From NCBI RefSeq assembly GCF_947489565.1, contig NZ_CANLEA010000014.1, positions 62,001 to 126,000 on the forward strand: a stretch of 64,000 nucleotides of DNA, read 5' to 3'. Positions 24,637-34,076 of the stretch are shown here, one piece after another. The DNA is from an uncultured Kordia sp. (GTDB lineage: Bacteria > Bacteroidota > Bacteroidia > Flavobacteriales > Flavobacteriaceae). The notes under the pieces were generated by a model. It made no database searches. It had not been told where the DNA came from and saw nothing but the letters and a program-made list of their open reading frames with translations. Position numbers and translations under genes: made by a program. Numbering within the stretch: the stretch's first letter is position 1; every line of letters begins with the position of its first letter.

Positions 24637-26100
24637 CTACACAGAAATACTCTGCGGATGCTGAATGCGATTGTCTGGATCGAGTTGCTTTTTGATCGCT
24701 TTCAACTCTGGAAGATACTTTCCGTAATACGCCGTTTCAAAATCTTTAAAATTAATATCAGGATAATTGCGATAATGCGCTCGAATTCCATGATTGTAGA
24801 AACGATCTTGTACTTCTTTAAATGCTGCTAATCGACTTGCCTCTTGCGATGGTTTGTCCCAATACGATTGCAATTCAGACAAATACGGATAGCTTCTGTG
24901 TGGATATACCGAACGTTTTTCAGAAGCTGCTGAGTTGATGTTTCCACCAAGCGTGTTTATTTGATAAATCAATCCTCGTGAAGAAATCACTTTGGAAATA
25001 ACATCATCAATACAACCTTCTATTTCAGAGAAGTCTTTGTACAATCCTGCGCAAGCGTTTTTAAAATAAATTGGATTCTGCACGCCATAAAATGTCTTCA
25101 AAGCTTTTGGTAATGGTCGTTTACTGCCAATCGTTGCTTTATCTGAGATTTCTTTCAGCGCATTGTACATGTCCATGACGCCTTTATTGTCGTTTGAATA
25201 ATTTGTGATGAGAATCGTTAAGGTTTTTCCATTCAATACAAAGGCCGCAAAAGCAGTATTGGGAAGATTTTTGGTGTAACGAAACCATGTTTCTAATAAT
25301 TTCTTAGCGCGTTTCGTGTCTAGTTTATAAGCTTTGCAACGATACGCTTGGAAAAAACTAGGCGCTTGATAGGTTCTAAACTTCATTTTAGTAACAATAC
25401 CAAAGTTCCCATTTCCGCCACCTTTACAAGCTTTTAAAATTGCTGAATTGCCACTTTCGTGACGAATGTTTCCTTGGCCATCTACAATTGTAATTGCTTG
25501 TAAACTATCGCAAGTCAAACCATATTTTCGACTGAAAAAACCGTATCCACCGCCAAGTGTTAAACCTGCAATTCCTACCGTAGCACAGGAACCTGATGGT
25601 AAAATGCGTTGTTTTGGTAGCATTTCATTGTACAATTCTTTTAATACACAACCTGTTCCAACTGTGAGACTGTGATCTGGTGTCCATTCCATAGATTTCA
25701 TGGCAGAAACATCAACCACCAAACCATCGTTGGTACTGGAAAATCCTTCAAAGCTATGTCCGCCACTTTTCACCACTACTTTTAAATCTTTGTAATTGGC
25801 AAATTGTACTGCATCTGCAACACCTTGCGTCGTGAAGCATTGTGCAATGTATGTTGGCGATTGTTGGAAACGCTTGTTAAATCGAATTGCCAATTCTTGG
25901 TATTCGGCATCTGCTTTTTGATACAGTTTTATATTTTCTGCTAGCAATTCCGGCATTTTCGGAGCTACTTTCTTTTCCGTTTCTGTTTTTGTTCCTGTCG
26001 ATGTATTTTTCTTAGCATCATCTGCACAAGAAAAAATCGTGTAACCAATTCCGCCTAAAACGACGAGTTTTGCAAAGTCTCTTCTATTATAATTAGCCAT
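24637..26100 (-). CDS. FAD-linked oxidoreductase (berberine-bridge-enzyme type), exported
   Basis: 487 residues. N-terminus NYNRRDFAKLVVLGGIGY then IFSC suggests a Tat signal joined to a lipobox. FAD_binding_4 (PCMH) domain: VQFANYKDLKVVVKSGGHSF EGFSSTNDGLVVDVS, then GSCATVGIAGLTLGGGYGFF. C-terminal BBE motif YRNYPDINFKDFETAYYGKY. The family oxidises sugars, alcohols or plant-type alkaloids with bicovalent FAD; His in GGHS is one expected attachment residue. Substrate unknown. It overlaps mltG by 1 bp. Confidence 0.88.
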   Translation of the reverse strand: MANYNRRDFAKLVVLGGIGYTIFSCADDAKKNTSTGTKTETEKKVAPKMPELLAENIKLYQKADAEYQELAIRFNKRFQQSPTYIAQCFTTQGVADAVQFANYKDLKVVVKSGGHSFEGFSSTNDGLVVDVSAMKSMEWTPDHSLTVGTGCVLKELYNEMLPKQRILPSGSCATVGIAGLTLGGGYGFFSRKYGLTCDSLQAITIVDGQGNIRHESGNSAILKACKGGGNGNFGIVTKMKFRTYQAPSFFQAYRCKAYKLDTKRAKKLLETWFRYTKNLPNTAFAAFVLNGKTLTILITNYSNDNKGVMDMYNALKEISDKATIGSKRPLPKALKTFYGVQNPIYFKNACAGLYKDFSEIEGCIDDVISKVISSRGLIYQINTLGGNINSAASEKRSVYPHRSYPYLSELQSYWDKPSQEASRLAAFKEVQDRFYNHGIRAHYRNYPDINFKDFETAYYGKYLPELKAIKKQLDPDNRIQHPQSISV

Positions 26101-27143
26101 TAGCGAAAGATTTTACGTTCGTTTAACGCTTTGTGATATTTGCGCGCATTGATTTCATGTTGACGATTTGTTTTTGCAAAATTGGAATAACCTGAAAAAT
26201 CTTCTTTCGCACAGAAAAAGATATAATCGTGCTTTTCATAATTCAACACAGCGTCAATATATTGTACAGAAGGAATGTAAATAGGTCCTGGCGGCAAACC
26301 TCTGTTTTTGTATGTGTTATATGGTGACTCTAATTCTTTGTGCTTATTCAACACTCTTTTAATGGTAAAATCGCCCAAAACCCAAACCAATGTAGGATCA
26401 GCATCCAATGGAATTCCTCGTCTCAATCTATTCACATAAACTCCTGCAATCTTTGGCGCTTCGTCCATTTTAATTGTTTCACACACCACAATAGAAGCTA
26501 AAGTTGAGACTTCTGTTTGTGACATCTTTAACGCTTTGGCTTTCGCTTTCCGTTCTGGCGACCAAAAACGCTTGTATTCTTTCGCAAGTTTCGCAATTAA
26601 ATCTTCCGCAGAAATATCCCAATATACATTGTATGTATTTGGAATAAACATTGTATTGATGGTTGTTGGTGTAAAACCATATTTGCTGGTAAACTTTTCG
26701 TCGGTAATTAGTTTTAGAATATCATCAGCCGATAATTCTACCGTAGCGGCAATTTTTTCAGCCAATTCTATCTTTGTACGCGCATTGTTAAACGTAACTT
26801 TTGCTTCTTTTTCTCCATTTCCTTGGCGTAAATCTTCCACAATTTTGCTGTACGCTACATTTTTAGGAAATACATATTTTCCGGGTTCTATAGTGCTTTC
26901 TTTTAAATTTCGAACAGAAGCATATTCTTTAAAATTTTCGACATTTTCTATGATTCCTTTAAATTCTAAACTCCTCAAAACTTCTTCAAACGTAGTACCT
27001 GTTGGTACATAGAACGCAGTTTCTTTTTCAATACTAGCTGTTTTATTTCCGTAGAAATACATAGAAGCTTTTGGATATATATATATTCCTACTGCAATAA
27101 CAGCAATAAGCAGTATAAGTCCTATGAGTTTAAATTTCTTCAT
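26100..27143 (-). CDS. mltG: endolytic transglycosylase MltG
   Basis: 347 residues. One N-terminal membrane helix (about 5-24) then LysM-like and YceG domains. Catalytic region ASIVVCETIKMDEAPKIAGV YVNRLRRGIPLDADPTLVW, keeping the Glu-Thr of the usual SIVxKET motif. C-terminus YNTYKNRGLPPGPIYIPSVQ is family-typical. MltG cuts nascent glycan strands at the inner membrane and helps set glycan length. It lies 19 bp downstream of the TsaC-like gene and overlaps the oxidoreductase gene by 1 bp. Confidence 0.92.
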   Translation of the reverse strand: MKKFKLIGLILLIAVIAVGIYIYPKASMYFYGNKTASIEKETAFYVPTGTTFEEVLRSLEFKGIIENVENFKEYASVRNLKESTIEPGKYVFPKNVAYSKIVEDLRQGNGEKEAKVTFNNARTKIELAEKIAATVELSADDILKLITDEKFTSKYGFTPTTINTMFIPNTYNVYWDISAEDLIAKLAKEYKRFWSPERKAKAKALKMSQTEVSTLASIVVCETIKMDEAPKIAGVYVNRLRRGIPLDADPTLVWVLGDFTIKRVLNKHKELESPYNTYKNRGLPPGPIYIPSVQYIDAVLNYEKHDYIFFCAKEDFSGYSNFAKTNRQHEINARKYHKALNERKIFR

Positions 27144-27162
27144 AAATATGTAAAATCTGTTT

Positions 27163-27786
27163 TTAAAGAATGCTTTCTATATCTCCTTTTCCTTCGCGAA
27201 TAACTTCAGGTTCATCTCCTGATAAATCAATAATAGTAGAAGCAATATTGTCTCCATAACCGCCATCAATTACGGCATCCACTAGGTTATCCCATTTTTC
27301 TAAAATCAATTCCGGATCGGTTGTATATTCAATAATATCATCTTCATCACGAATAGAAGTAGATACTATAGGATTTCCCAATTCTCGTACCAAAGTTCGA
27401 ATGATGTTATTATCTGGCACACGAATTCCGACTGTTTTTTTCTTTTTAAATACTTTTGGCAGACTGTTATTTCCTGCTAAAATAAACGTAAACGGACCTG
27501 GCAATGCCTTTTTTAGAATTTTGTAGGTACTCGTATCAATCTGGCGAATATAATCGCTAATATGACTCAAATCGTTACAGATAAACGAGAAGTTTGCCTT
27601 TTCGAGTTTAACGCCTTTTATTTTCGCTATACGTTCTAAAGCGCGTGTGTTTGTAATATCACAACCCAAACCATATACGGTATCCGTGGGATAAATGACC
27701 AAGCCGCCATTACGTAGAATATCCACGACTTTTTTGATTTCCCTTGGATTTGGATTTTCGTTATATAGTTTGATAAATTCTGCCAT
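27163..27786 (-). CDS. tsaC: L-threonylcarbamoyladenylate synthase (Sua5/YrdC/TsaC)
   Basis: 207 residues, a stand-alone YrdC domain without the Sua5 extension. Motifs: LRNGGLVIYPTDTVYGLGCD, ALERIAKIKGVKLEKANFSF ICNDL, ALPGPFTFIL, VGIRVPDNNI and PIVSTSIRDED. It makes threonylcarbamoyl-AMP, the first step of t6A modification of ANN-decoding tRNAs. Expected to be essential or near-essential. The end of the protein (PEVIREGKGDIESIL) is complete. Heads a three-gene minus-strand run with mltG and the FAD enzyme. Confidence 0.9.
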   Translation of the reverse strand: MAEFIKLYNENPNPREIKKVVDILRNGGLVIYPTDTVYGLGCDITNTRALERIAKIKGVKLEKANFSFICNDLSHISDYIRQIDTSTYKILKKALPGPFTFILAGNNSLPKVFKKKKTVGIRVPDNNIIRTLVRELGNPIVSTSIRDEDDIIEYTTDPELILEKWDNLVDAVIDGGYGDNIASTIIDLSGDEPEVIREGKGDIESIL

Positions 27787-27960
27787 GCAATACTTAGAAT
27801 TAAGTCTTACAAAAGTAATTGATTTTTAGTAATAATACGCATTGCTTCTTGAATCTGTATTTTATTGATATAAATCACTGTACATCTGTTAATTAAGGCA
27901 GAACCGTAAGTGATTGCTATTTTATTTTTATACCTTCTTTACTAACCAAAACTTTATATC

Positions 27961-28152
27961 ATGTTAAAATCAATTTTAGACCTAAAAGGTGTTTCTGTAC
28001 TTAACAAGAAACAACAAAAAAGTACCCAAGGAGGTAGACTTTTAATTTCAACTGTTTGTACTGCAAGTACACAAGGACAACCGTGCGGACCGCCACATTG
28101 CCCAGGATTATGTGGACGTCTTAATGGCAATCCATATTGTTGGCCATATTAA
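27961..28152 (+). CDS. Gly-Gly-leader RiPP precursor, Cys/Pro-rich core
   Basis: 63 residues. Leader MLKSILDLKGVSVLNKKQQK then STQGG (Gly24-Gly25) matches the ILxLKGVxxLxKxxQ..GG group found at 40993, 41439 and 47804. Core holds five Cys within Gly/Pro/Asn turns (QPCGPPHCPGLCGRLNGNPY, CWPY). Single-gene unit ending in a hairpin at 28164. A weak TTTATTGATATAAATCACTG at 27861-27880 resembles the element before other precursors. No processing enzyme is close. Confidence 0.7.
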   Translation: MLKSILDLKGVSVLNKKQQKSTQGGRLLISTVCTASTQGQPCGPPHCPGLCGRLNGNPYCWPY

Positions 28153-28163
28153 AAAGCTTGTAG

Positions 28164-28203
28164 CTGCTGGTAGTTGAATTACATAAAACGCCAGCAGTTT
28201 TTT
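28164..28203 (+). terminator. terminator of the precursor gene
   Basis: CTGCTGG (28164-28170) pairs with CCAGCAG (28191-28197), followed by TTTTTT. Confidence 0.8.
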
Positions 28204-28341
28204 GTAATTTATCATCGTTTTATTGCTGTTTAAAACTCTGATTACAAGACTTTAAACCAACTATAAATTTTAAGTCAAAATTAAGATTTGTGCATACTTT
28301 TTTTTCAGATATTGCGTTATAACTAGCATTAACCCTTTCTT

Positions 28342-29214
28342 ATGAAAAAGTCATTCTTTCTTGGTGTTTTGAGTCTGTTTATTTTGGTGAATTATTCGTG
28401 TAGTTCTGATGATTCAGATTTAAATATCACGCCAACGCCAAACAATCCATCCACAGTAGCCGCAGTAACTACACTCGATATTTCGTATGGTTCGGATGCT
28501 GATCAGAAATATGACTTGTATTTGCCACAAAACAGAACCCTGGATACGAAAGTCATTATTTTAATCCATGGCGGCGGTTGGACTGCTGGCGATAAAGCAG
28601 ATATGTCAAATTTTGTAGAATTGATTCAAACGGATTTGTCTGAATACGCCATTGTGAATATGAATTACCGTTTGGCAAATGATACTACTTCTCCTTTTCC
28701 AATGCAATTAGACGATATTACAACGCTTATTGATGAATTGAAAGCACGTAATGAAGAATATATTATTTCGGAAGATTATGCCTTTTTAGGAACGAGTGCT
28801 GGCGGACATTTATCTCTTTTATGGAGTTATGCTTACGATACACAAGGTGATGTAAATATGGTTGCAAGTATTGTTGGACCTACCAATCTCACCGATGAAG
28901 CTTATTTGAATAATGCAGATCCTACAATTCAAGCCTATTTTGATTTGTTTGGTGAAGAATTAGTAATTCCTTTTTTAGAAACGTATAGTCCATTTCACAG
29001 AGTTACCAATGCAGCACCACCAACTTCACTTTTTTATGGTGGACAAGATCCTCTGATTCCAAATTCGCAAGGAAGCGGTTTAAGCGATCGTTTGACGGAA
29101 CTTGGTATTACACATGAGTTTACTTTTTATCCTGAAGAAGGTCACGGTTGGGGCGGACAGAATGCTATTGATACTTGGAATAAGTTTACGGCTTTTGTGA
29201 ATGAGTATCATTAG
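28342..29214 (+). CDS. alpha/beta hydrolase lipoprotein (carboxylesterase-like)
   Basis: 290 residues. Signal MKKSFFLGVLSLFILVNYSC with Cys20, then a Ser/Asp/Pro-rich tether. Hydrolase motifs: oxyanion HGGGW (ILIHGGGWTAGDK), nucleophile elbow GTSAGGHL, acid in YGGQDPLIP and His in EEGHGWGG. This is the BD-FAE/esterase-lipase branch that removes acyl groups, often acetyl or feruloyl, from sugars or small esters. Anchored on the cell envelope. Single-gene unit followed by a heptamer repeat. Confidence 0.88.
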   Translation: MKKSFFLGVLSLFILVNYSCSSDDSDLNITPTPNNPSTVAAVTTLDISYGSDADQKYDLYLPQNRTLDTKVIILIHGGGWTAGDKADMSNFVELIQTDLSEYAIVNMNYRLANDTTSPFPMQLDDITTLIDELKARNEEYIISEDYAFLGTSAGGHLSLLWSYAYDTQGDVNMVASIVGPTNLTDEAYLNNADPTIQAYFDLFGEELVIPFLETYSPFHRVTNAAPPTSLFYGGQDPLIPNSQGSGLSDRLTELGITHEFTFYPEEGHGWGGQNAIDTWNKFTAFVNEYH

Positions 29215-29220
29215 GTTTTA

Positions 29221-29248
29221 GGTATTAGGTATTGGGTATTGGGTATTA
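29221..29248. repeat. four tandem heptamers GGTATTR
   Basis: GGTATTA, GGTATTG, GGTATTG, GGTATTA, beginning 7 bp after the esterase stop codon. Similar heptamers follow stop codons near 51140 and 58075. Confidence 0.85.
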
Positions 29249-29446
29249 GGAAGTTGTTTTTTCTACTTTTCGTTTCAAAACATAAACTACGAAACTTATA
29301 AACCTTTAAACTTTATCGTTGTTTGAAACAATCAAAAATCAGCAATCGTTATCTTCGTTCTGAAATCAACAATTCTTAAAGTTTTCTTAAAATGGTATGA
29401 AACTTGATTGTATAGACTCCAAACTTTAGTCTCAAAAACCGATTTT

Positions 29447-32400
29447 ATGAAACATTTTATCTCATTCGTGTGGATACTGTTGTTTACCGCAATTAGTACT
29501 GCACAAAATGCGCCAATTTTAAAAGTTGGCAACACACAAGTAGGTCTAAATTCCTTAGACATTTCTGTAGAAATTATTGGCAATAAAGCCACCACAACTT
29601 TTGATATGTTGTATTACAATCCGACAAATCAAGTATTGGAAGGCGAATTGTCATTTCCGTTAGGAGAAAATTTTAATGTCTCTCGCTTTGCACTCGATGT
29701 AAACGGCAAACTCCGAGAAGCTGTTGTCGTTGATAAGGAACTTGGAAGAATCGCTTTTGAAGAAGTGGTTCGCCGAAGAGTTGATCCTGCGTTGCTTGAA
29801 AAAGGCACTGGAAACAATTACAAAGCCCGCATCTACCCTATTCCAGCGAAAGGAAATAAACGCGTTGTGCTTGCTTACGAACAAGAATTACTGTACAAAG
29901 CAGATGGTTATTATTTTGATTTGCCATTGCATTTTAAGAATCAACTGAAAAAGTTCAATCTGGACATTACTGTTTTTGAACAAGATGATGCACCTGTGAT
30001 TGAAAAAGGAAAAGTTTCTGGATTGAATTTCAAGAACTGGAAACGCAATTACCGAACGCAACTGGAAAAGGTGAATTATATTCCGAATAAGAGTCTGCTG
30101 ATCAAAATTCCCACGAAAGTGAATACACAAAAATTAATGGTTTCAGACGATTATTTTTATTCACATTTGATCTTAAATCCAGAAAAGAAATTACGCAAAA
30201 AAGCTAGCAAAATCACATTGCTTTGGGATACTTCTCTTTCCATGAAAGATCGTGATATTGATAAAGAAATTGCATTGTTAGACACTTATTTTTCGTATCT
30301 GAATGATGTCAAAGTATACTTGAAAACCTTTAGTAATGAATTGATTTTAGAGAAAACTTTTACTATCAAGAATGGAAATTGGAATACACTTAAAAGTGTA
30401 CTTAAAAACTCAGTATGTGATGGTGGAACCAATTATTCATTCTTAAATTCTAAAATAAAAAATTCAGACTTAATTTTATTATTTTCAGACGGAATTCAAT
30501 CGCTTAGTGATGCCAAATATTATGGTAAAACACCTGTAATTGTTGCCAATAGCGTAAAAAAATCGAATCATGCTGCATTGAAAATGATGGCAGAATCTTC
30601 TAGTGGAAGTTATGTTAATTTGACGGTGAAATCTGCCCAAGAAGCTTTTAATGATTTAAAGTATCAACAGTATCAATTTTTGGGCTATAAATCATATGTA
30701 AAAAATATAGACGTTTATCCTAGAGCTTCTGTAAATATTGATAATACGTTTTCGATCACAGGAAAAAATTTAAATAATTATGAAGATATCGTTTTGTATT
30801 TCGGATACGATTCTGAAATTACAGAAAGCATCACGCTCAACTTGAAAGAAGCACAAAAAGGAACTACAAATATTCCGCGTTTATGGGCACAAAAACGATT
30901 GGCTTTTCTGCAACAAAATTCCAAAGCAAATAAAAAAGATATTATACAATTAGCCACTAAATACGGTTTGGTGACAGATTATACTTCTTTAATTGTTTTA
31001 GAACTTGTTAGTGATTATGTACGCTATAAGATTGAGCCACCAGCAGAATTGTTGGAAGAATACAATCGATTATTGGCAGAAACGGAACGTGATAAAAGTA
31101 AGAAAGAGACGTTTATTGATGTTAGACAAGAGCAAATGGATGACGAAGAAATGATAATTACCGATCAAGTCATGGAAGTCAGTAACAATCGACTTTCTAG
31201 AACACCAATGCAAATTAGAGATAATTTAGGCATGAGCAACGAATCTGAAATCATCCCCGTAGAAGATGTAGAAGTCATGGAAGATGTTGAAATTATAAAA
31301 GAAATTGCAGAAGTTGAGGAATCTATTGAAGAAATTCCGTTTATGATTATCGAAGAAGCTCCCATATTTCCAGGTTGTGAAGGATCTAGAAATTCCAATG
31401 AACGAAAAAAATGCTTTTCAAACAAGGCTCAAGAAATTATATCACAGAATTTTAATGTCTCTATTTTCAATGATTTAGGCTTCCCTGAAGGAATACAACG
31501 TGTATATACGATGTTTACAATAGATGAAAAAGGTCGTATAAAAGATATTAGAATTAGAGCTCCTCACAAAAATATTGAAGCAGAAGTACGACGTGTACTA
31601 CGTTTGTTCCCAACAATGCTTCCTGGAAGGCAACGAGGCAGAAATGTAAATGTACGTTATACACTCCCTATTATTCTTAGAGCTAATGCTGATGGAAAAG
31701 TGTTTCAAAGTACAAGTAACACTACAAGAACGCCTCAAACTATTACAGAAACTCGACCTACTCCTCCTGTTAGTAAACATCAACATAAAGGGACATTGCA
31801 AGTCGCTGACCTTAGACTTAATACACCTTATATTCAGGAATTACGACAATTTAAAACTGTATATGAAGCGTATGATTTTTACTTGTTGCAGCGCACAAAA
31901 TATGAAGAAACGCCAGCGTATTATGTAGATGTTTCAAGCTTTTTTAGAAATGAATTTGAAGCTATAGAAACGTCAAATCGTATTTTGTCTAATATAGCTG
32001 AGACCGATTTTGATAATTACGAATTGTTAAAAGTCTACGGTTATCAATTACAAGCGACCAATGCACATAAATTAGCTTTGTTCATTTTTAAACGTATTTT
32101 GGAATTGCGTACCGAAGATGTACAATCATATCGTGATTTGGCGTTGGCCTATGAAAATGTAGGCGATTGTCAGGAAGCTTTTAATATTCTGAATGATATT
32201 CTTTCTGGAAAGATTTATGAGCAAACCCACAGACGTAATTTTGCAGGTTTGAATCCTATTGTTATGAATGAAATGAATCATTTGCTGGAAAAATACAAAG
32301 GCGATATTGATACGAGTAAGCAAAGTTCTCTTGTCTTTGAACCAGAAACCTATGATGTCCGTATTGTGGTCGATTGGAATCATAACGATACCGATATAGA

Positions 32401-32713
32401 TTTGCATATTATTGATCCAAATCGGGAAGAATGTTCGTATAAAAATACACATACCAAAATTGGCGGAAGCATCTCAAAAGATATGACACAAGGTTTTGGA
32501 CCTGAAGAGTTTACTTTGAAAAATGCTATAAAAGGTGATTATTTTATAAAAGTGAATTATTATGGAGATCGCTATCAAAAGATTGAGAATCCGACCTTTA
32601 TGAAAGTCACGATGTATTCTCATTACGGAACACTGAAACAAACCAAAGAAGTTAAAATCATTCGTTTAACAAAGTCCAGAGACAATTTGGTTGTGGCGAA
32701 GATGAGTTTTTAG
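29447..32713 (+). CDS. VIT-VWA-TonB_C-TPR-DUF2135 multidomain exported protein
   Basis: 1088 residues from ATG 29447, the start that gives signal peptide MKHFISFVWILLFTAISTAQ. Domains in order: VIT (~25-160, FDMLYYNPTNQVLEGELSFP); VWA-like with a MIDAS-type LLWDTSLSMKD (~250-420); a TonB C-terminal-like domain (~630-750) introduced by PIFPGCEGSRN and containing QRVYTMFTIDEKGRIKDIRI; TPR-like helices (~850-930, SYRDLALAYENVGDCQEAFN); and a DUF2135-like end (~960-1065, IVVDWNHNDTDIDLHIIDPN). VIT-VWA proteins are marker or adhesion proteins; the internal TonB-like domain is unusual. Probably periplasmic or surface. Confidence 0.85.
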   Translation: MKHFISFVWILLFTAISTAQNAPILKVGNTQVGLNSLDISVEIIGNKATTTFDMLYYNPTNQVLEGELSFPLGENFNVSRFALDVNGKLREAVVVDKELGRIAFEEVVRRRVDPALLEKGTGNNYKARIYPIPAKGNKRVVLAYEQELLYKADGYYFDLPLHFKNQLKKFNLDITVFEQDDAPVIEKGKVSGLNFKNWKRNYRTQLEKVNYIPNKSLLIKIPTKVNTQKLMVSDDYFYSHLILNPEKKLRKKASKITLLWDTSLSMKDRDIDKEIALLDTYFSYLNDVKVYLKTFSNELILEKTFTIKNGNWNTLKSVLKNSVCDGGTNYSFLNSKIKNSDLILLFSDGIQSLSDAKYYGKTPVIVANSVKKSNHAALKMMAESSSGSYVNLTVKSAQEAFNDLKYQQYQFLGYKSYVKNIDVYPRASVNIDNTFSITGKNLNNYEDIVLYFGYDSEITESITLNLKEAQKGTTNIPRLWAQKRLAFLQQNSKANKKDIIQLATKYGLVTDYTSLIVLELVSDYVRYKIEPPAELLEEYNRLLAETERDKSKKETFIDVRQEQMDDEEMIITDQVMEVSNNRLSRTPMQIRDNLGMSNESEIIPVEDVEVMEDVEIIKEIAEVEESIEEIPFMIIEEAPIFPGCEGSRNSNERKKCFSNKAQEIISQNFNVSIFNDLGFPEGIQRVYTMFTIDEKGRIKDIRIRAPHKNIEAEVRRVLRLFPTMLPGRQRGRNVNVRYTLPIILRANADGKVFQSTSNTTRTPQTITETRPTPPVSKHQHKGTLQVADLRLNTPYIQELRQFKTVYEAYDFYLLQRTKYEETPAYYVDVSSFFRNEFEAIETSNRILSNIAETDFDNYELLKVYGYQLQATNAHKLALFIFKRILELRTEDVQSYRDLALAYENVGDCQEAFNILNDILSGKIYEQTHRRNFAGLNPIVMNEMNHLLEKYKGDIDTSKQSSLVFEPETYDVRIVVDWNHNDTDIDLHIIDPNREECSYKNTHTKIGGSISKDMTQGFGPEEFTLKNAIKGDYFIKVNYYGDRYQKIENPTFMKVTMYSHYGTLKQTKEVKIIRLTKSRDNLVVAKMSF

Positions 32714-32740
32714 TTGTTGGTTAAGAAAAAACACTTTTCA

Positions 32741-32796
32741 ATTTAGCATTTAGCATTTAGCATTTAGCATTTAGCATTTAGCATTTAGCATTTAGC
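32741..32796. repeat. eight perfect tandem heptamers ATTTAGC
   Basis: ATTTAGC is repeated eight times without error between 32741 and 32796, 28 bp after a stop codon. Perfect copies suggest recent expansion and probable length variation between strains. Confidence 0.97.
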
Positions 32797-32810
32797 ATTA
32801 AAATTAAAAA

Positions 32811-32851
32811 AAACGCCAGATTGTAAATAATATACAATCTGGCGTTTTTAT
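32811..32851. terminator. bidirectional terminator
   Basis: AACGCCAGATTGTA (32812-32825) pairs with TACAATCTGGCGTT (32833-32846), flanked by A- and T-runs, between convergent genes ending at 32713 and 32867. Confidence 0.92.
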
Positions 32852-32866
32852 TTTTTCGCATCAAAA

Positions 32867-34060
32867 TTAGTCTTCATAAATGATCAATAATTCCACTTCT
32901 CGTTCTGCTTTTGTGAGTTTTAAACCTATTTTGGCTAACGCTACTTTGAAAGAGTTTTTCTGTTGCGGATCAAAGACAAAATCGATATCCATAAGTTCCA
33001 TATAACCAGTTTCATCGACCACAGGAACTGGCGTTTCATTTTCTATATAATCTGAAAAATCTGCCATACGAATCTTTTTAGCATGAAACTCATAACCTCT
33101 GAATTCTAAACTACGCTCAGCCGTTTTCGATTTTAGGCTTTTTAATTTTGATCTATCAATTACATTTAATACATACACTGGTATTTTACGTGTTGACAGT
33201 TTTGCTTTTACGGGAAACGTTGCTTTCAGTTTTGCAATTCCAAGTGCATACATGCTGCCATCAGCATTTTTAGTAATGATATCCAAACAGTATTTATTTT
33301 TAGGATTTTTATAACTGTACTTTTCTTCATCAATTTCAAAAACTGTTCTCGTATAGGTCTTTTGATACAAATTTCTATACATACTAGGAATGGTTTGATT
33401 GATGATAGTGACTCGCCTTCCATTAAACGTTTTGTCTTTTAAATAGCCTTTTGAATAGGAAGCTACGCCTTCAAATCCGCTTTTCAGCAATACGCGCTCT
33501 GCAGTTACATCTTTTGCAGGAAATGGATCGGCTTCATAATCAAATTCGGTGTTTTCTTGTTTGAATGGCAATGAAATTTCGGTTCCTGCTTTTACAGCTT
33601 CTATAACTTCTTTGGTGATATTATCTGTTGCGGTAATGGCGACAATTTTTCCTTTTGGATCAATGATGATGGCATGTGATAAAATTCGATAGGGAAATAA
33701 TTTTTCAAATGCTTCTGTTTGCAAACCAAACCACACTTTGGAAGGCGAATTGTCAATAAATCGTTGCAAACGTTCTGGTTTGTCTTCCGCAATTCCTATG
33801 ACTTGAATATCGTTTGGAAATTCATCCTGTAGTTTGATTAAGTTTTTCATCGCAGGAATGCACGGTCCGCACCAAGTAGCCCAAAAATCAAGAATCACAA
33901 TTTTGCCTTTCAATGCTGATAATGAAGTTTTTGAATCTGATGCATTCAGTAAATTAGAAAATTCGACATTCGGAACTGTATCTCCTATTTCTAGTTTGGT
34001 TTGCGCGTAGGTTATGCTGGTTAATGCCATAAGCATCAACAATATTGTTAGTTTTTTCAT
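32867..34060 (-). CDS. TlpA-like thioredoxin fused to TIGR03435-like domain
   Basis: 397 residues. Signal MKKLTILLMLMALTSITYAQ; redoxin domain ~21-165 with LDFWATWC64-G-P-C67IPAMKN. The C-terminal half (~190-397) resembles the TIGR03435 domain: KIRMADFSDYIENETPVPVV DETGYMELMDIDF, then ALAKIGLKLTKAEREVELLI. The redox half should act on disulfides in the periplasm; the second half is of unknown function. It is last in a minus-strand run behind an ECF sigma factor, anti-sigma-like protein and exported protein, spaced 16 bp. Confidence 0.82.
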   Translation of the reverse strand: MKKLTILLMLMALTSITYAQTKLEIGDTVPNVEFSNLLNASDSKTSLSALKGKIVILDFWATWCGPCIPAMKNLIKLQDEFPNDIQVIGIAEDKPERLQRFIDNSPSKVWFGLQTEAFEKLFPYRILSHAIIIDPKGKIVAITATDNITKEVIEAVKAGTEISLPFKQENTEFDYEADPFPAKDVTAERVLLKSGFEGVASYSKGYLKDKTFNGRRVTIINQTIPSMYRNLYQKTYTRTVFEIDEEKYSYKNPKNKYCLDIITKNADGSMYALGIAKLKATFPVKAKLSTRKIPVYVLNVIDRSKLKSLKSKTAERSLEFRGYEFHAKKIRMADFSDYIENETPVPVVDETGYMELMDIDFVFDPQQKNSFKVALAKIGLKLTKAEREVELLIIYED

Positions 34061-34076
34061 TTTGTAATTGGTTAAT

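Noticed and set aside
32741-32796. CRISPR-like array
   Set aside because: Repeats are 7 bp with no spacers; it is a simple tandem array.
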